63,176 nt of DNA from Methanobacteriota archaeon (lineage in GTDB: Archaea > Thermoplasmatota > Poseidoniia > Poseidoniales > Poseidoniaceae). Shown here piece by piece: positions 17,946-27,209 of this stretch. Both the position numbers and the translations under genes were made by a program. The DNA lies in assembly GCA_004195635.1 (NCBI GenBank), contig PSPT01000006.1, positions 1-63,176 of the forward strand, given 5' to 3'. The notes beneath the pieces are model-generated. The model was given only the letters and a program-made list of their open reading frames with translations. It did no database searches and had not been told where the DNA came from. Position 1 is the stretch's first letter. Each line of letters opens with the position of its first letter.

Positions 17946-18069
17946 GAATACCTCCCTGTGCATATAGCATTTGACGCTTCGCCTATAGAGCCTAATTTTT
18001 CCGGATGCCGAGGCGGTGGGTTCAATAACAGGTCTTTAGTCGCCCAAATTGCGGAGCAATACCGCAGGG

Positions 18070-18327
18070 ATGATGAACATGACACAAACCCAAACCGAAC
18101 ACACTCGCTTTGAACGCGCACGTATCATTGGAGCAAGAGCTCTGCAAATAGGAATGGGAGCACCGTTAAATGCTTCTGAAGAAGACCTCCGCAAGGAATT
18201 CAAGAGTGAACTGATTTCACTTTTCGGAGTTGAGGAAGCAAATATTCGCTTCGTCCTCGACCCACTCAAGATTGCTCTGTTTGAATATGAGCGAAACTTG
18301 ATTCCAATCGATACTAGCCCTGAGTAA
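18070..18327 (+). CDS. rpoK: DNA-directed RNA polymerase subunit K (Rpb6/omega homologue)
   Basis: A small protein of about 85 residues with the RpoK/Rpb6 core [21 protein letters not shown], here split as [15 protein letters not shown] then IGMGAP, and the second conserved part [18 protein letters not shown]. It binds the RNA polymerase clamp region and helps assembly and promoter function. Between GAP and DPLKIA is an extra charged segment ([18 protein letters not shown]) not present in the usual compact RpoK. The C-terminus ends right after IPI, without the usual basic tail. Several ATGs cluster at 18070, 18073 and 18079; the first is used. It is divergent from ctaA. Confidence 0.85.
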   Translation: MMNMTQTQTEHTRFERARIIGARALQIGMGAPLNASEEDLRKEFKSELISLFGVEEANIRFVLDPLKIALFEYERNLIPIDTSPE

Positions 18328-18352
18328 ACTACTACTCCACAATAGCATCTTG

Positions 18353-18372
18353 GTGCAAATGCACTAGGTTTT
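18353..18372 (+). terminator. Possible terminator between rpoK and the dioxygenase gene
   Basis: GTGC-AAAT-GCAC forms a short stem-loop and is followed by TAGGTTTTCT in the gap between two convergent genes. The stem is only four pairs, so this is tentative. Confidence 0.25.
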
Positions 18373-18477
18373 CTACTCAAAAGAAATTTCGCCTTGCAAA
18401 TAAATAAACAATGCAGTGACATTGCTTGATGGAACAAAAGCAAGGTCAAACCCTTAGGCGGCTGAAATAATATGAAG

Positions 18478-19557
18478 TTAATTATTGCTAAAACCGTAGA
18501 ACTCGGAAGACTCTACCTCAGGCAAGATTGAACGCTTAACTAACATGGTTCTAACCGCCCAAAGGTCGGTAAAGACGCGCATCTTGGTTGTTGCATCAAG
18601 ATAATCTACACCAGACGAACCTCCGGAGCCTACTCTCCTTCCGATCATTCTTTCAACCATTCTAGCATGAGATGTGCGGAACAATAGAATTGCCTCCTCT
18701 AATGCAATTACACTGTCAACGAGAGTCCTAGGCCAAGAAAGAAGTGGCAGTTCACGATAGGATTCTATGAATAATAGTCCGGCGCGGGCGCGATGAACAG
18801 TACCTTCTGGCATTAGGAACTCTTCAGCAGATTTGATGGACATTGCAAATCGATTACGTACGGCTTCGGAATCTTGGCCAACGGCAGCAAAGCGTTCAAT
18901 GGCAGCAGAATTTGCTGAACGCATACAGTCGAGGTGAGCAGATACATAGGAATTTACAACCTCTTCATCACCATCATCGCCAACTGATGAACCATGTATT
19001 GGTGTGCGGGCAAGCCAATCACCAAGAACCTCTTTTAGGCTTGGCTGAGAGGATAATTTGAGCAAACGTTCGTAAACAATTTTGCCATGTTCATCTTCCT
19101 TTGCCAACTTAGCAAAATGGGCAAGGGGGTCCATGCCCCCAGGCCTTCCAGAAATCCCTAAACCGATGATAATTTCCAACTCACGCATCTGAAACGATTC
19201 AAAACCGGAGGAAGTTCCCAAGTGATCTCTAAAGGCAAGGAAGCCTTGAGGAGTAAGGGTGGTCATTACCTTCCACTGTTGATTCATCAGCCGGAAAATT
19301 TCAGCGACCCTCGCCAAAGTGGCAACCATTTTTGGGATTGCTTCTTCGGGTACTTCCGCCTCACCAAGGATATCTCGAGCATCTATTAATTCGCGAATTA
19401 TTCGGTTAAACCATAACTCATACACTTGATGGACGATGATGAAATGGTGTTCATCAGAGGAAATTTCTCTTGCCCCTTCTTCCCCTCCATCTTGCAAATT
19501 TATTAGTTGGTGAACTCGTAAATAATCTGCATAGGTGATACGCTCTGTGCCGCTCAT
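18478..19557 (-). CDS. kynA: Tryptophan 2,3-dioxygenase
   Basis: A 359-residue heme dioxygenase that opens the indole ring of L-tryptophan to N-formylkynurenine, the first step of the kynurenine route. Family motifs are YADYLRVHQLINLQDG at the N-terminus, HHFIIVHQVYELWF with the distal His, FRDHLGTSSGFESFQMRELE, and the proximal heme-ligand segment TSHARMVERMIGRRVG followed by SSGVDYL. ATG 19557 is preferred to the TTG six codons upstream because a TATA-like box is centred 28 bp before it, implying a leaderless message. No other kynurenine-pathway gene is adjacent. The gene is probably for tryptophan catabolism or NAD precursor synthesis, and of likely bacterial origin. Confidence 0.93.
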   Translation of the reverse strand: MSGTERITYADYLRVHQLINLQDGGEEGAREISSDEHHFIIVHQVYELWFNRIIRELIDARDILGEAEVPEEAIPKMVATLARVAEIFRLMNQQWKVMTTLTPQGFLAFRDHLGTSSGFESFQMRELEIIIGLGISGRPGGMDPLAHFAKLAKEDEHGKIVYERLLKLSSQPSLKEVLGDWLARTPIHGSSVGDDGDEEVVNSYVSAHLDCMRSANSAAIERFAAVGQDSEAVRNRFAMSIKSAEEFLMPEGTVHRARAGLLFIESYRELPLLSWPRTLVDSVIALEEAILLFRTSHARMVERMIGRRVGSGGSSGVDYLDATTKMRVFTDLWAVRTMLVKRSILPEVESSEFYGFSNN

Positions 19558-19580
19558 AGACTTGCGTGTGTTCAATCGCT

Positions 19581-19590
19581 CTAAATCTTT
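19581..19590 (-). promoter_or_regulatory. TATA-like box of the tryptophan dioxygenase gene
   Basis: The minus strand reads AAAGATTTAG, centred about 28 bp before ATG 19557. This fits an archaeal promoter of a leaderless transcript. Confidence 0.35.
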
Positions 19591-19684
19591 CCTAATTCAT
19601 TAAAGGTAACTTTCGGGTAGAAAGATGGAATGAGGAGTGAGGGGGGTTGTGTGGAAAGTGTGATTGAGGGGGAGGGCGGAAAAA

Positions 19685-20797
19685 TTATGACAATAAATCC
19701 TCTATTTTACCTTTCTCAATCGCCTTACCAATTGAACGAGCGATTCGCCTCCCAGTAGACATATTTGGCTCATTTATATCTGAGTAGGATGAACCTCCGA
19801 CGAACGGATTTGAGCCGGCTACGATTCTTGCACTGATTTCAAATACCTTAAATTCCAATTTATCAGTTACAATTGTCTCAAGGCAGAAAGCACCAATCAT
19901 TCCTCTTGCACCTTCTTCCAATTCAAACGATTCTGCGACCGTTCCCTCTGCCATTTCGAATGCTCTTGGAAGGAGGGATTCGCGCAACACAACTGGCTGA
20001 TTACCGGTAACGACAAAAGTAGGCTCCAGCGTCATTTCACGCAAGTCACGTAGGCTTCCTAATTTGTAAAACTCATCAACGTTACTTTCATCTCGCCGGT
20101 CCATGCTCATTAACTCTAGTCTACCCAAACGCTTTCCGGCATGAGAACCCTTGCCTTGAACCTGGAAACCATCTTCAGCAGTTGGGTCGAAGAAGAAATG
20201 GAGGTAATAACGGCAGCCAAGAACATATTCCTGAATCATGAAATCCTCATCCAAATTGACATTTCGACGGAAATCGCGGTAATCTCGTGCAATGAAATAA
20301 CCTCGTCCGCCCTTTGCACCAGCATATTTGACAATTACCGGTCCATCAATTTGATGTGGGTCCGTTACAACTGAGGGAAGAGTGCATCCACCGTTTAGGA
20401 GCCATTGGCGTTGTGCTTCTCGGCTTGATTCCCAGCGGAGTATTTCGCGATTGCCAAAAGTAGGGACTTGCAAGTTTCTAAAATTCTCAGGACCTAAGTA
20501 TTCAACCAAAGACCCATGAGGGATGATAATAACATTTCGCTTGCGAAGCCATTCGGCTTGTTCCAACAGTTCCCTATAATCATCAAGCATCAACCATTCA
20601 TCCGGATCTGCCCCAGGAAAAGCCGAATAGAATCTGCGCCGATTATCTCCAACTGCAATTCCAAGGGTTTTGAAGCCCTCCTGCCTTGCCCCGTGAAGTA
20701 TCTGCAGGGCTGAATGAGAAGCGATAACTCCAATGGTGATGTTGTCCTTGTCATACGCGGCCAACCAGCCGGACAACTGTTCCCGTGATATCCCCAT
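19685..20797 (-). CDS. purP: Formate-dependent FAICAR synthetase (PurP)
   Basis: An ATP-grasp ligase of about 370 residues that makes formyl-AICAR from AICAR, formate and ATP in the archaeal purine pathway, replacing the PurH transformylase. Visible features are SHSALQILHGARQEGFKT near the N-terminus, IIPHGSLVEYLG, VPTFGNREILRWE, VIVKYAGAKGGRGYFIA (ATP-grasp glycine loop), FQVQGKGSHAGKR, and the late metal/ATP segment FKVFEISARIVAGSNP. The frame can be extended to 20830 through TTG and GTG codons. A GAGGT at 20817-20821 would suit a TTG at 20812 better than ATG 20797, so the first few residues are uncertain. It stands between convergent and codirectional neighbours without an obvious operon. 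Confidence 0.9.
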   Translation of the reverse strand: MGISREQLSGWLAAYDKDNITIGVIASHSALQILHGARQEGFKTLGIAVGDNRRRFYSAFPGADPDEWLMLDDYRELLEQAEWLRKRNVIIIPHGSLVEYLGPENFRNLQVPTFGNREILRWESSREAQRQWLLNGGCTLPSVVTDPHQIDGPVIVKYAGAKGGRGYFIARDYRDFRRNVNLDEDFMIQEYVLGCRYYLHFFFDPTAEDGFQVQGKGSHAGKRLGRLELMSMDRRDESNVDEFYKLGSLRDLREMTLEPTFVVTGNQPVVLRESLLPRAFEMAEGTVAESFELEEGARGMIGAFCLETIVTDKLEFKVFEISARIVAGSNPFVGGSSYSDINEPNMSTGRRIARSIGKAIEKGKIEDLLS

Positions 20798-20954
20798 TAT
20801 CACCGGCTTCAATGTTACCTCTATGAACAAATCGGAAGGACGACATGAAAATAAACCAAAAAAGCCCTATTTAATAAAGCCGAATCGGAAAACTCGCCGA
20901 AGTGAAAGCGCTTGGATGAGGTGCAAATGTAGAAATGGTACTTGACAGAGGCAT

Positions 20955-22355
20955 TCAATCCTCATCATCATCCATGAAAGCCTCGAGAGGGTCAACTCCT
21001 GGCTCAACAGCATCAGGTGCTGACGTTTCTGGACCATTGGACGGCCCCGAACTTTTCGCCTTGCCCCCAGTGGAAGCGCCTTCGCCACCAATTCGGAATT
21101 GGGTGACGAATAAAATATCATCTCCAAAGGTCAAAGCGCCATTGTATTCAGTAAATTCACCTTTTGCATTGATGATGATTTTGAATTTTGTTGGATCTTT
21201 CGATCTTCTCTTTTTATGCTTCTTGTAGTGATGAGCATATACTTTGTAAATACCATTTGGTGCTCCACCTACATCCCAAACTACATTTTCAACGGGTTTC
21301 TTTGACTCAGGCTTGACATTTGCATCAATGTCGAGTTCTCCATTGCATTTTGAATGGCGATTTCCTCCGTGAAGGCGCTCACCAGAAGGACATACTACGT
21401 GCAAATCCAAATCGTTGTAATTATTCCACATCAAAGAAACATTCACATCACCTATGCGTCCACCTGCTGCTTCAATACGTGAGCGGAGTTCTCTTTGAGT
21501 TGCAGCATCTACCTCTTGGGCTTCAAGTGAAGCGGCTTCTTCTGCTGCCAATGAAGCGATTTCGGCTTGGCGCTGGGCTTCCAACTTTGCTAGTTCTGCT
21601 TGACGTTCTGCTTCCAAGCGGTCCAACTCTACTTGGCGTTCTGCTTCCAAGCGGTCCAACTCTTCCTGACGCTCAGCATCTTTCTCGGCTTGAATCCGTT
21701 GTTCTTCCTCTAGAATTAGGCGGGCTGCTTCGGCTTCTTTGGCCAATGCTTCTTCCTCTTCCTTACGAATACGCTCTGCTTCCTCAGCAGCGAGGCGGAC
21801 TGCTTCGGCTTCTTTAGCCAATGCTTCTTCCTCTTCCTTACGAATACGCTCTGCTTCCTCAGCAGCGAAGCGGGCTTCCTCAGCTTCAATAGCAAGGGCT
21901 GCTTCCACTTCTTGACGACGACGCTCTTCCTCTTCCTCGAATTTGCGGCGCTCTTCTGCTTCAGCAGCCAACTTTGCCTCGAGGATTGCTCTGGCTGCTG
22001 CTTCCTCTGCTTGTCGGGCTTCACGTTCTTCTTGGGCGACTTTGGCCTGCGCTAATGCTGCTTCGGCTTCAATGCGAGCGAGGCGAACTGCTTCGGCTTC
22101 TAATATTCGTCTTTCAGCATCTTCCAAAGCACGATTTCGATTTGCAACAACACTTAGGCGCTTCTCAATTTCAACTTTGATTTCACCGAATGCAGGGCCA
22201 CCGCGGCGACGGTTGCGGAGCGAAGTATCTCTGAGGTCTACTTGTCGGCGATCAGGACGAACAATATCTCCTTTAATGAGTAACATCCAGATACCATATA
22301 GGAATGACAGGCTCAAGAGTCCAATGACCAACCAAGCACTAGTTTCCATCGCCAT
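20955..22355 (-). CDS. Membrane-anchored TolA-like coiled-coil protein with C-terminal DUF2135 (YfaP-like) domain
   Basis: A 466-residue protein. An N-terminal transmembrane helix (TSAWLVIGLLSLSFLYGIWML, about residues 4-24, given here as its 20-residue core region) is followed by a very long Ala/Glu/Arg-rich helix (about 60-310) like TolA or coiled-coil rods. The C-terminal domain (about 325-435) has VSLMWNNYNDLDLHVVCPSG, GGNRHSKCNGELDIDAN, VENVVWDVGGAPNGIYKVY and FKIIINAKG, a good DUF2135/YfaP-type beta-sandwich. ATG 22355 is chosen, with GGGTGGG just upstream, over a GTG at 22367. It lies 46 bp downstream of an ABC exporter on the same strand, so a role in surface transport is possible. 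Ends with an acidic tail. Confidence 0.7.
   Translation of the reverse strand: MAMETSAWLVIGLLSLSFLYGIWMLLIKGDIVRPDRRQVDLRDTSLRNRRRGGPAFGEIKVEIEKRLSVVANRNRALEDAERRILEAEAVRLARIEAEAALAQAKVAQEEREARQAEEAAARAILEAKLAAEAEERRKFEEEEERRRQEVEAALAIEAEEARFAAEEAERIRKEEEEALAKEAEAVRLAAEEAERIRKEEEEALAKEAEAARLILEEEQRIQAEKDAERQEELDRLEAERQVELDRLEAERQAELAKLEAQRQAEIASLAAEEAASLEAQEVDAATQRELRSRIEAAGGRIGDVNVSLMWNNYNDLDLHVVCPSGERLHGGNRHSKCNGELDIDANVKPESKKPVENVVWDVGGAPNGIYKVYAHHYKKHKKRRSKDPTKFKIIINAKGEFTEYNGALTFGDDILFVTQFRIGGEGASTGGKAKSSGPSNGPETSAPDAVEPGVDPLEAFMDDDED
21567..21875 (-). repeat. Tandem coding repeats in the TolA-like rod
   Basis: Two almost identical 75-bp units (21726-21800 and 21801-21875) encode a 25-residue helix repeat containing ERIRKEEEEALAKEAEA. 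Next to them, about 21567-21675, units of 33 bp encode the 11-residue repeat DRLEAERQ(V/A)EL. They lengthen the coiled coil and are likely to vary in copy number. Confidence 0.85.
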
Positions 22356-22401
22356 TAACCCACCCACGGGGTGGTAGTTGTTGATAGTGTCGGTTATTTC
22401 A

Positions 22402-24852
22402 CTAATTTGATAAATCTTTCACGCTATCAACTAAATTCATTTTCCAAACTCTCCACATGCCGAAGGGTGTGAGTGCGATAGAGATGCCTAATACAACCCC
22501 TGCAATAAGTACAAATACAGGCCAATTTGCTTGTACGGTGAAGAAAAATGCCCATTGAACCATTGCCCCAATAAGTATTTTTGTTCCAACAATAGAGAAT
22601 ATTGCTGCTAAAATCCCACCAATTATTCCTATTGCAATATGTTCTCCTAGCATCATTAATCCAATGCTCTTTATCGGCGCCCCAAGAACTCGGAGTGTTG
22701 CTAATTCAGTATCGCGCTCGGCGAGATTCATCAATAAGGTGTTGAAAAGAACTGCTACTGCAAGAATGATTCCAAGTCCTTCAACTGCCACATAGAATTG
22801 TTTCTGCACTTTCATCATAGTCTCAAATGAATTAATGATGTCCTCTTTCACCATAATTCCAAGAGTATTCTCGGCTAAATCTGCTGGAATCTCAACCCCT
22901 TCGGGAAGAACAAGTAACACCGATGTGGCTTCTAGATCGAGTATTTCAACAAGATCTGCGCGGTGGAAATAAATTGTACGATACATCTCCCCTCGGGTAA
23001 TTCCAACAATCTCTACATCAACATCATTCGAGCCAAACTCAAGAGTTTGAATATCCCCCACACCCCAATCAAGGAAATGCGCTGTTCCTTCATCAACCAT
23101 AACTTGGGTTGTTTGAGAAGAAATTTGAGGGATGGAGCCCTCCTTCAATACCAATATTTGCATAGCACCATTATCAATAGTAGAAAACTCATCAATGCCA
23201 TGGCTAATTATTTGCCTTGAATCGTCCTTTGGATTTGCAGGGAATTGCAATAATAGTTCATAATTCACATCATTTTCTTCCGCCCATTGAATGACCTCGT
23301 GCTCTCCACCTGGCGATATGTAGATTTGCGAATCCCATGATTGTCGCTCTTCAAGACCACCAATCACGACCTCATCAATTGACCCCATCATCAATATCAT
23401 TGAACCGAAAATAAGCATCGATATGCCAACTGCGAAGAAAGTGAAAGCAAGCCGCATTGGTTTGCGCAAACTGGACCGAACCGAAAGGCTCACCGTTGCG
23501 GGCATCCATGCAGTTAATCGCTGAATGGTTCGAGAAGAAAGGCGAATTTCACTTTGACCGCGGAATACGTCCAAAGGTTGCATTTGTGCGGCTTGCCAAG
23601 CAGGCCTAATGCCTGAAATAAAAACAATTACCATTACAATCCCGACATTTTGCAAAATAAGAGAGATGGGGATAAAGGTTTCAATAATAGGAACCCCAAT
23701 GATATCTTCATACATTTCACTCATTGCAGGGGCGCCCACGAAATAGCCCAAAATTACTCCAAATAGTGAACCTACTCCCCCAATAAATAACGGAGCGATG
23801 ACATAACCAGGCATTATGGAGCGGCGACGAACACCAAGAGTTCGCAATACCGCGATTTCCTTTGCCTGCGATTGAATCAAGCGTTGTAAACTCAAGAAAA
23901 TGGTGATTCCGGCAACTAATCCTAGCATTCCGGTAACATAGGGGTATGATTTGATTGCACCTTCTGCATCGGCGCGTAAAAATTCAACTGAATCAACGCC
24001 TGAACGATCATATACTTGGATTGCAGAATTGTCGTTTTGGCTGATATTTGATGCAATATGTTCGCTAATTAGACTTAATTGGACTCCCTCAGTTGCCGTT
24101 GTTGATTGTAAATCATATTCGGGGGTGCCTTCAATATCAATCAATAATAGATTTGCTGACCCTGCAGAGTAATTTGATAAGCGTTCAAGCCCTGATGCAT
24201 CCATATATCCAGTTACAAAAGTGCCTGCATCAGCCGGCATTAGGACTCCCTCTTGAGCAAAATAAAGATGGTTAGAATGAAAGCCAATACCCACAATAGT
24301 ATAGTCCATTTTACCAAATCCAGCAGCGATGCTGATAGAATCGCCTATCTCATAACCCATACCGGATGCTGCATGTTCATCGAGAACTATTTCATTATCA
24401 GCAGAAGCCAAACGGCCTTCGCAGCATTCATCATCGGGAAGCCAAACTCGGTCAACCAGTCCTTCATCAATTCCATGCCAAACTGAAGGAACCAATTTTT
24501 CCTCTCCAGATGAAGTTTGGTAAAAAGTCAAACCATCTAATTTTAATCTCGGTTCACAATATTTGAATTGTAAAGACGTATCCGGCCAACTCGTTTCAAT
24601 GTTAGTACAAAGAGTAGAGGCATTTGCTTCATCCCAAACACCGCTATGTGTCTCAACCCATAAGTCGGGAAGGTTAACTCCTTCTTCAGTATCAGCATAA
24701 ATCACATCATACAAAGAATTAGCAGTAATGGCATATGAACCGAAAGAAATGCCTGAAAAAACACCAATTACTATCATAAAAACTACCGAAAATAAACGAA
24801 GTTTTGTTCGCCAAAGGCTTCTGAATAACCTTTTTGTTAATAATGCCGACAT
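22402..24852 (-). CDS. ABC transporter permease, MacB/FtsX type with two permease domains
   Basis: An 816-residue membrane protein. The pattern is that of FtsX-fold permeases: a first transmembrane helix at about 20-45, a large extracytoplasmic domain (about 50-300), three helices (about 305-425), then a second helix at about 465, another extracytoplasmic domain, and three final helices (about 700-805). Both halves carry the family segment after their helix: IAVLRTLGVRRRSIMPG in the first and LATLRVLGAPIKSIGLM in the second. ATG 24852 is used, with GAGG 5 nt before it. The ATPase gene is 49 bp upstream, so the pair forms one exporter of lipoproteins, peptides or similar cell-envelope cargo. 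Confidence 0.85.
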   Translation of the reverse strand: MSALLTKRLFRSLWRTKLRLFSVVFMIVIGVFSGISFGSYAITANSLYDVIYADTEEGVNLPDLWVETHSGVWDEANASTLCTNIETSWPDTSLQFKYCEPRLKLDGLTFYQTSSGEEKLVPSVWHGIDEGLVDRVWLPDDECCEGRLASADNEIVLDEHAASGMGYEIGDSISIAAGFGKMDYTIVGIGFHSNHLYFAQEGVLMPADAGTFVTGYMDASGLERLSNYSAGSANLLLIDIEGTPEYDLQSTTATEGVQLSLISEHIASNISQNDNSAIQVYDRSGVDSVEFLRADAEGAIKSYPYVTGMLGLVAGITIFLSLQRLIQSQAKEIAVLRTLGVRRRSIMPGYVIAPLFIGGVGSLFGVILGYFVGAPAMSEMYEDIIGVPIIETFIPISLILQNVGIVMVIVFISGIRPAWQAAQMQPLDVFRGQSEIRLSSRTIQRLTAWMPATVSLSVRSSLRKPMRLAFTFFAVGISMLIFGSMILMMGSIDEVVIGGLEERQSWDSQIYISPGGEHEVIQWAEENDVNYELLLQFPANPKDDSRQIISHGIDEFSTIDNGAMQILVLKEGSIPQISSQTTQVMVDEGTAHFLDWGVGDIQTLEFGSNDVDVEIVGITRGEMYRTIYFHRADLVEILDLEATSVLLVLPEGVEIPADLAENTLGIMVKEDIINSFETMMKVQKQFYVAVEGLGIILAVAVLFNTLLMNLAERDTELATLRVLGAPIKSIGLMMLGEHIAIGIIGGILAAIFSIVGTKILIGAMVQWAFFFTVQANWPVFVLIAGVVLGISIALTPFGMWRVWKMNLVDSVKDLSN

Positions 24853-24901
24853 TTTCACCTCACTCCTTTCATTGGGCTCCGTTCATGCGATTATTCTGGC
24901 A

Positions 24902-25576
24902 CTAATTCTCTACAGGATTATCAGACAATATCAATCCGCTATCAAGGCGGACCACACGGGTTGCATATTTGGCCAAGGATTCATCATGAGTCACCATCAC
25001 TGTTGTAATGTTTTCAGCCTCACATGCTTTCACCAAGACTTCCATTACAGTTTCTGAGGTTTTTGAATCAAGACTGCCTGTTAATTCGTCACCGAGTAAT
25101 AACTTTGGTTTCTTTGCAATACTTCTCGCAATAGCCACTCGTTGCTGCTGCCCACCACTAATTTCAGCGGGAAAACGGTCAATTTCATTTTCTAGACCGA
25201 CTAAAATAAGCAATTCCCTTGCTCTTTTTTCATCAATGCCGCCGGCGATTTCTTGAATTAATAAGACATTTTCTAGAACGGTTAAATCCTGCAATAAGTT
25301 GAAATTCTGGAATACAAAACCGATCGTATTGCGGCGAAATGTGGTCATTTGTTCGGCTGCGTTTCTAGGAACCGAATTTCCTTCAAAAGAATATGTTCCC
25401 TCAGTTGGGCTATCGAGTGCCGCAATACAATTTAGCAGAGTGGTTTTTCCCGAGCCAGAGGGCCCTAATAGAAGCAACCTTTCTCCTGCTTTGACTTGCA
25501 AATCAATGCCATCTAAGGCTTTCACAACACCTGATGCCATCTCATAATGACGCTTTATTCCGGTCATTTCCATCAT
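24902..25576 (-). CDS. ABC transporter ATP-binding protein (MacB/LolD type)
   Basis: A 224-residue ABC ATPase. Walker A is GPSGSGKTT (about 38-46), the Q-loop [15 protein letters not shown] follows near 90, the signature is [15 protein letters not shown] (about 140), Walker B is [12 protein letters not shown] (about 160) and the switch His is in [10 protein letters not shown] (about 195). All catalytic elements are intact, and the LFQNFNLL-type loop is typical of the MacB/LolD subfamily that powers FtsX-like permeases. The frame begins GTG-ATG-ATG; the first ATG (25576) is used. It leads the exporter operon and is divergent from the HTH regulator gene. Confidence 0.92.
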   Translation of the reverse strand: MMEMTGIKRHYEMASGVVKALDGIDLQVKAGERLLLLGPSGSGKTTLLNCIAALDSPTEGTYSFEGNSVPRNAAEQMTTFRRNTIGFVFQNFNLLQDLTVLENVLLIQEIAGGIDEKRARELLILVGLENEIDRFPAEISGGQQQRVAIARSIAKKPKLLLGDELTGSLDSKTSETVMEVLVKACEAENITTVMVTHDESLAKYATRVVRLDSGLILSDNPVEN

Positions 25577-25664
25577 CACTATTGTCTCACCAGTTGTTGC
25601 TATGGAGGTGAAGTATCTATTCTTTCCCTAATAGAATTTACTATCAGCAATAACTTCTCATTTT

Positions 25665-26369
25665 ATGCCAGTCAAAAGAGGTAAGTTCAAAATAACTCCC
25701 CATAAACCACCACCTGTGCGGGAAGCAAAACTGTCTTGGCAACTCTCATCTATTGAGAATAGCGAATTCGCACCCCTTTTAGAAATCTGCACTATGTTTG
25801 AAGTGGTTGCCCATCTTGACATTACTGATGAAGGAATAAAGCAACTCGTCCATCTCCAACTTGCCCCCGAAAAGCAAGTTCTTGACCTCAACACTATTCC
25901 CTTTATTCAAATTGAAGGAGCCCTACCTCCCTATGAACTTCCCGCCATTGGTAGCGAAGGTTATGCAGTAATTTGGAATCGTCATCAGTTGACTTCTGCA
26001 ATTCGTAATTTTGGTGATATTGCAGTTGTCCCCCCTTACCGCTTTGATTCAGCAGGGCTATCTTTTTCGGTAAGAGGAATGCCTAAAGGGATTAGTGATT
26101 TTGTAAAAATAATAAAGATACTTTTCCCCCCTGATGTAGTCAAGGTAGTTGAATTGAAAAAGGACAATAGTGGGTTAGAAGAAGCACTTACTGAGAAGCA
26201 ACAGACAATTCTATCCGAAGCAGTAAAGCATGGATATTATGCCAGACCACGAGAAATTGGATTGGGTGAATTGGCAGATAAAATCTCCATTCCACGCTCA
26301 AGTTTGAGCGACCTTCTCTCTCGCTTGGAAAGTAATTTGGCAACATGGGCTTTTGAACAATTAGAATAA
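25665..26369 (+). CDS. Transcriptional regulator with bacterioopsin-activator type HTH (HTH_10)
   Basis: A 234-residue archaeal regulator. The C-terminal about 60 residues match the HTH_10 type: LTEKQQTILSEAVKHGYY, then PREIGLGELADKISIPRSS, then LSDLLSRLES. The first 160 residues form an alpha/beta sensor-like region (ICTMFEVVAHLDITDEGIKQ, IAVVPPYRFDSAG) with no family I can name. Only 22 bp separate its stop from the ADH synthase gene, so it is probably cotranscribed with aroA'-aroB'-shikimate kinase and may regulate aromatic amino acid synthesis; that link is inference from position. Confidence 0.75.
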   Translation: MPVKRGKFKITPHKPPPVREAKLSWQLSSIENSEFAPLLEICTMFEVVAHLDITDEGIKQLVHLQLAPEKQVLDLNTIPFIQIEGALPPYELPAIGSEGYAVIWNRHQLTSAIRNFGDIAVVPPYRFDSAGLSFSVRGMPKGISDFVKIIKILFPPDVVKVVELKKDNSGLEEALTEKQQTILSEAVKHGYYARPREIGLGELADKISIPRSSLSDLLSRLESNLATWAFEQLE

Positions 26370-26391
26370 GGCAACGCCTTGTGGCTCAATC

Positions 26392-27195
26392 ATGCCGAGT
26401 GCTGCCGACTTACATGCACAACGACTTAGCAAACTCCTGCCAGGAGGCAAGGCAGTATGGATTCCTGTTGACCATGGAGCCTCAGGATATCCCGTAAGTG
26501 GCCTTACAAATATGGCAGAACTGTATTCCCAACTAAGCCCTAAAGTAGATGCAATAGTAGCACAAAAAGGAGTGGTATCATATTTTTCAGCCCTAAACGG
26601 CACAGAATTAATCGCCCATCTCTCAGTTTCAACCGAACACGGAGGAAGTCGTTCAACAGACAAAGTACTCGTTGGAACTGTTGCCGAAGCGGTTTCTCGC
26701 GGTGCAATAGCTGTCAGTGTACAAATCAATGTAGGCTCACCTTTTGAAGCAGATATGATTGAACGAATGGGTGAAATCTCAACTCAATGTCATGATCTCG
26801 GTGTTCCACTACTCGGTATGATGTATGCGCGTGGTGAGAATTTGCAGGTTGAAGGCGATTCAACAAGAGGTGTTGCACACGCAGTTCGACTCGGCTGGGA
26901 GTTAGGGTGTGATGTAATCAAAACTTCATGGACTGGTGACATGGAATCCTTTGGAATCGTCACATCTAGCGTTCCAATTCCAGTGCTTATTGCCGGAGGT
27001 GAAAATGGTGATGGAAGCAACGAGAATGTTATTGACTTGCTAAATATTGTTGAGCAATCTGTTCTCGCAGGTGGAGCCGGAGTTTGCATGGGCAGACAGG
27101 TTTTTGCGCATCCAAATCCAGCAGGTATTGCAGCAGCAATACGAGCAGTAGTTCATGAAAAAATGAACCCTGGGAAAGCGATAGGATTGATGTAA
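26392..27195 (+). CDS. 2-amino-3,7-dideoxy-D-threo-hept-6-ulosonate (ADH) synthase, DhnA-type aldolase
   Basis: A 267-residue class I aldolase of the DhnA/AroA' family. It joins L-aspartate-semialdehyde with a 6-deoxy-5-ketofructose phosphate unit, the first step of the archaeal route to dehydroquinate. The signature Asp lies in IPVDHGASGYP (about 24-34), a Tyr proton donor in GMMYARGENL (about 143-152) and the Schiff-base Lys in CDVIKTSWTGD (about 180-190). The phosphate site is IAGGENGDGS and GGAGVCMGRQVF. The dehydroquinate synthase II gene follows after 14 bp, which distinguishes it from an ordinary fructose-bisphosphate aldolase of the same family. Confidence 0.88.
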   Translation: MPSAADLHAQRLSKLLPGGKAVWIPVDHGASGYPVSGLTNMAELYSQLSPKVDAIVAQKGVVSYFSALNGTELIAHLSVSTEHGGSRSTDKVLVGTVAEAVSRGAIAVSVQINVGSPFEADMIERMGEISTQCHDLGVPLLGMMYARGENLQVEGDSTRGVAHAVRLGWELGCDVIKTSWTGDMESFGIVTSSVPIPVLIAGGENGDGSNENVIDLLNIVEQSVLAGGAGVCMGRQVFAHPNPAGIAAAIRAVVHEKMNPGKAIGLM

Positions 27196-27209
27196 TTCGA
27201 GGTGCTACT

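Noticed and set aside
21320-22377. Plus-strand long frames opposite the coiled-coil gene
   Set aside because: They are shadows of the repetitive Glu/Ala/Arg-rich coding strand and have no start signals.
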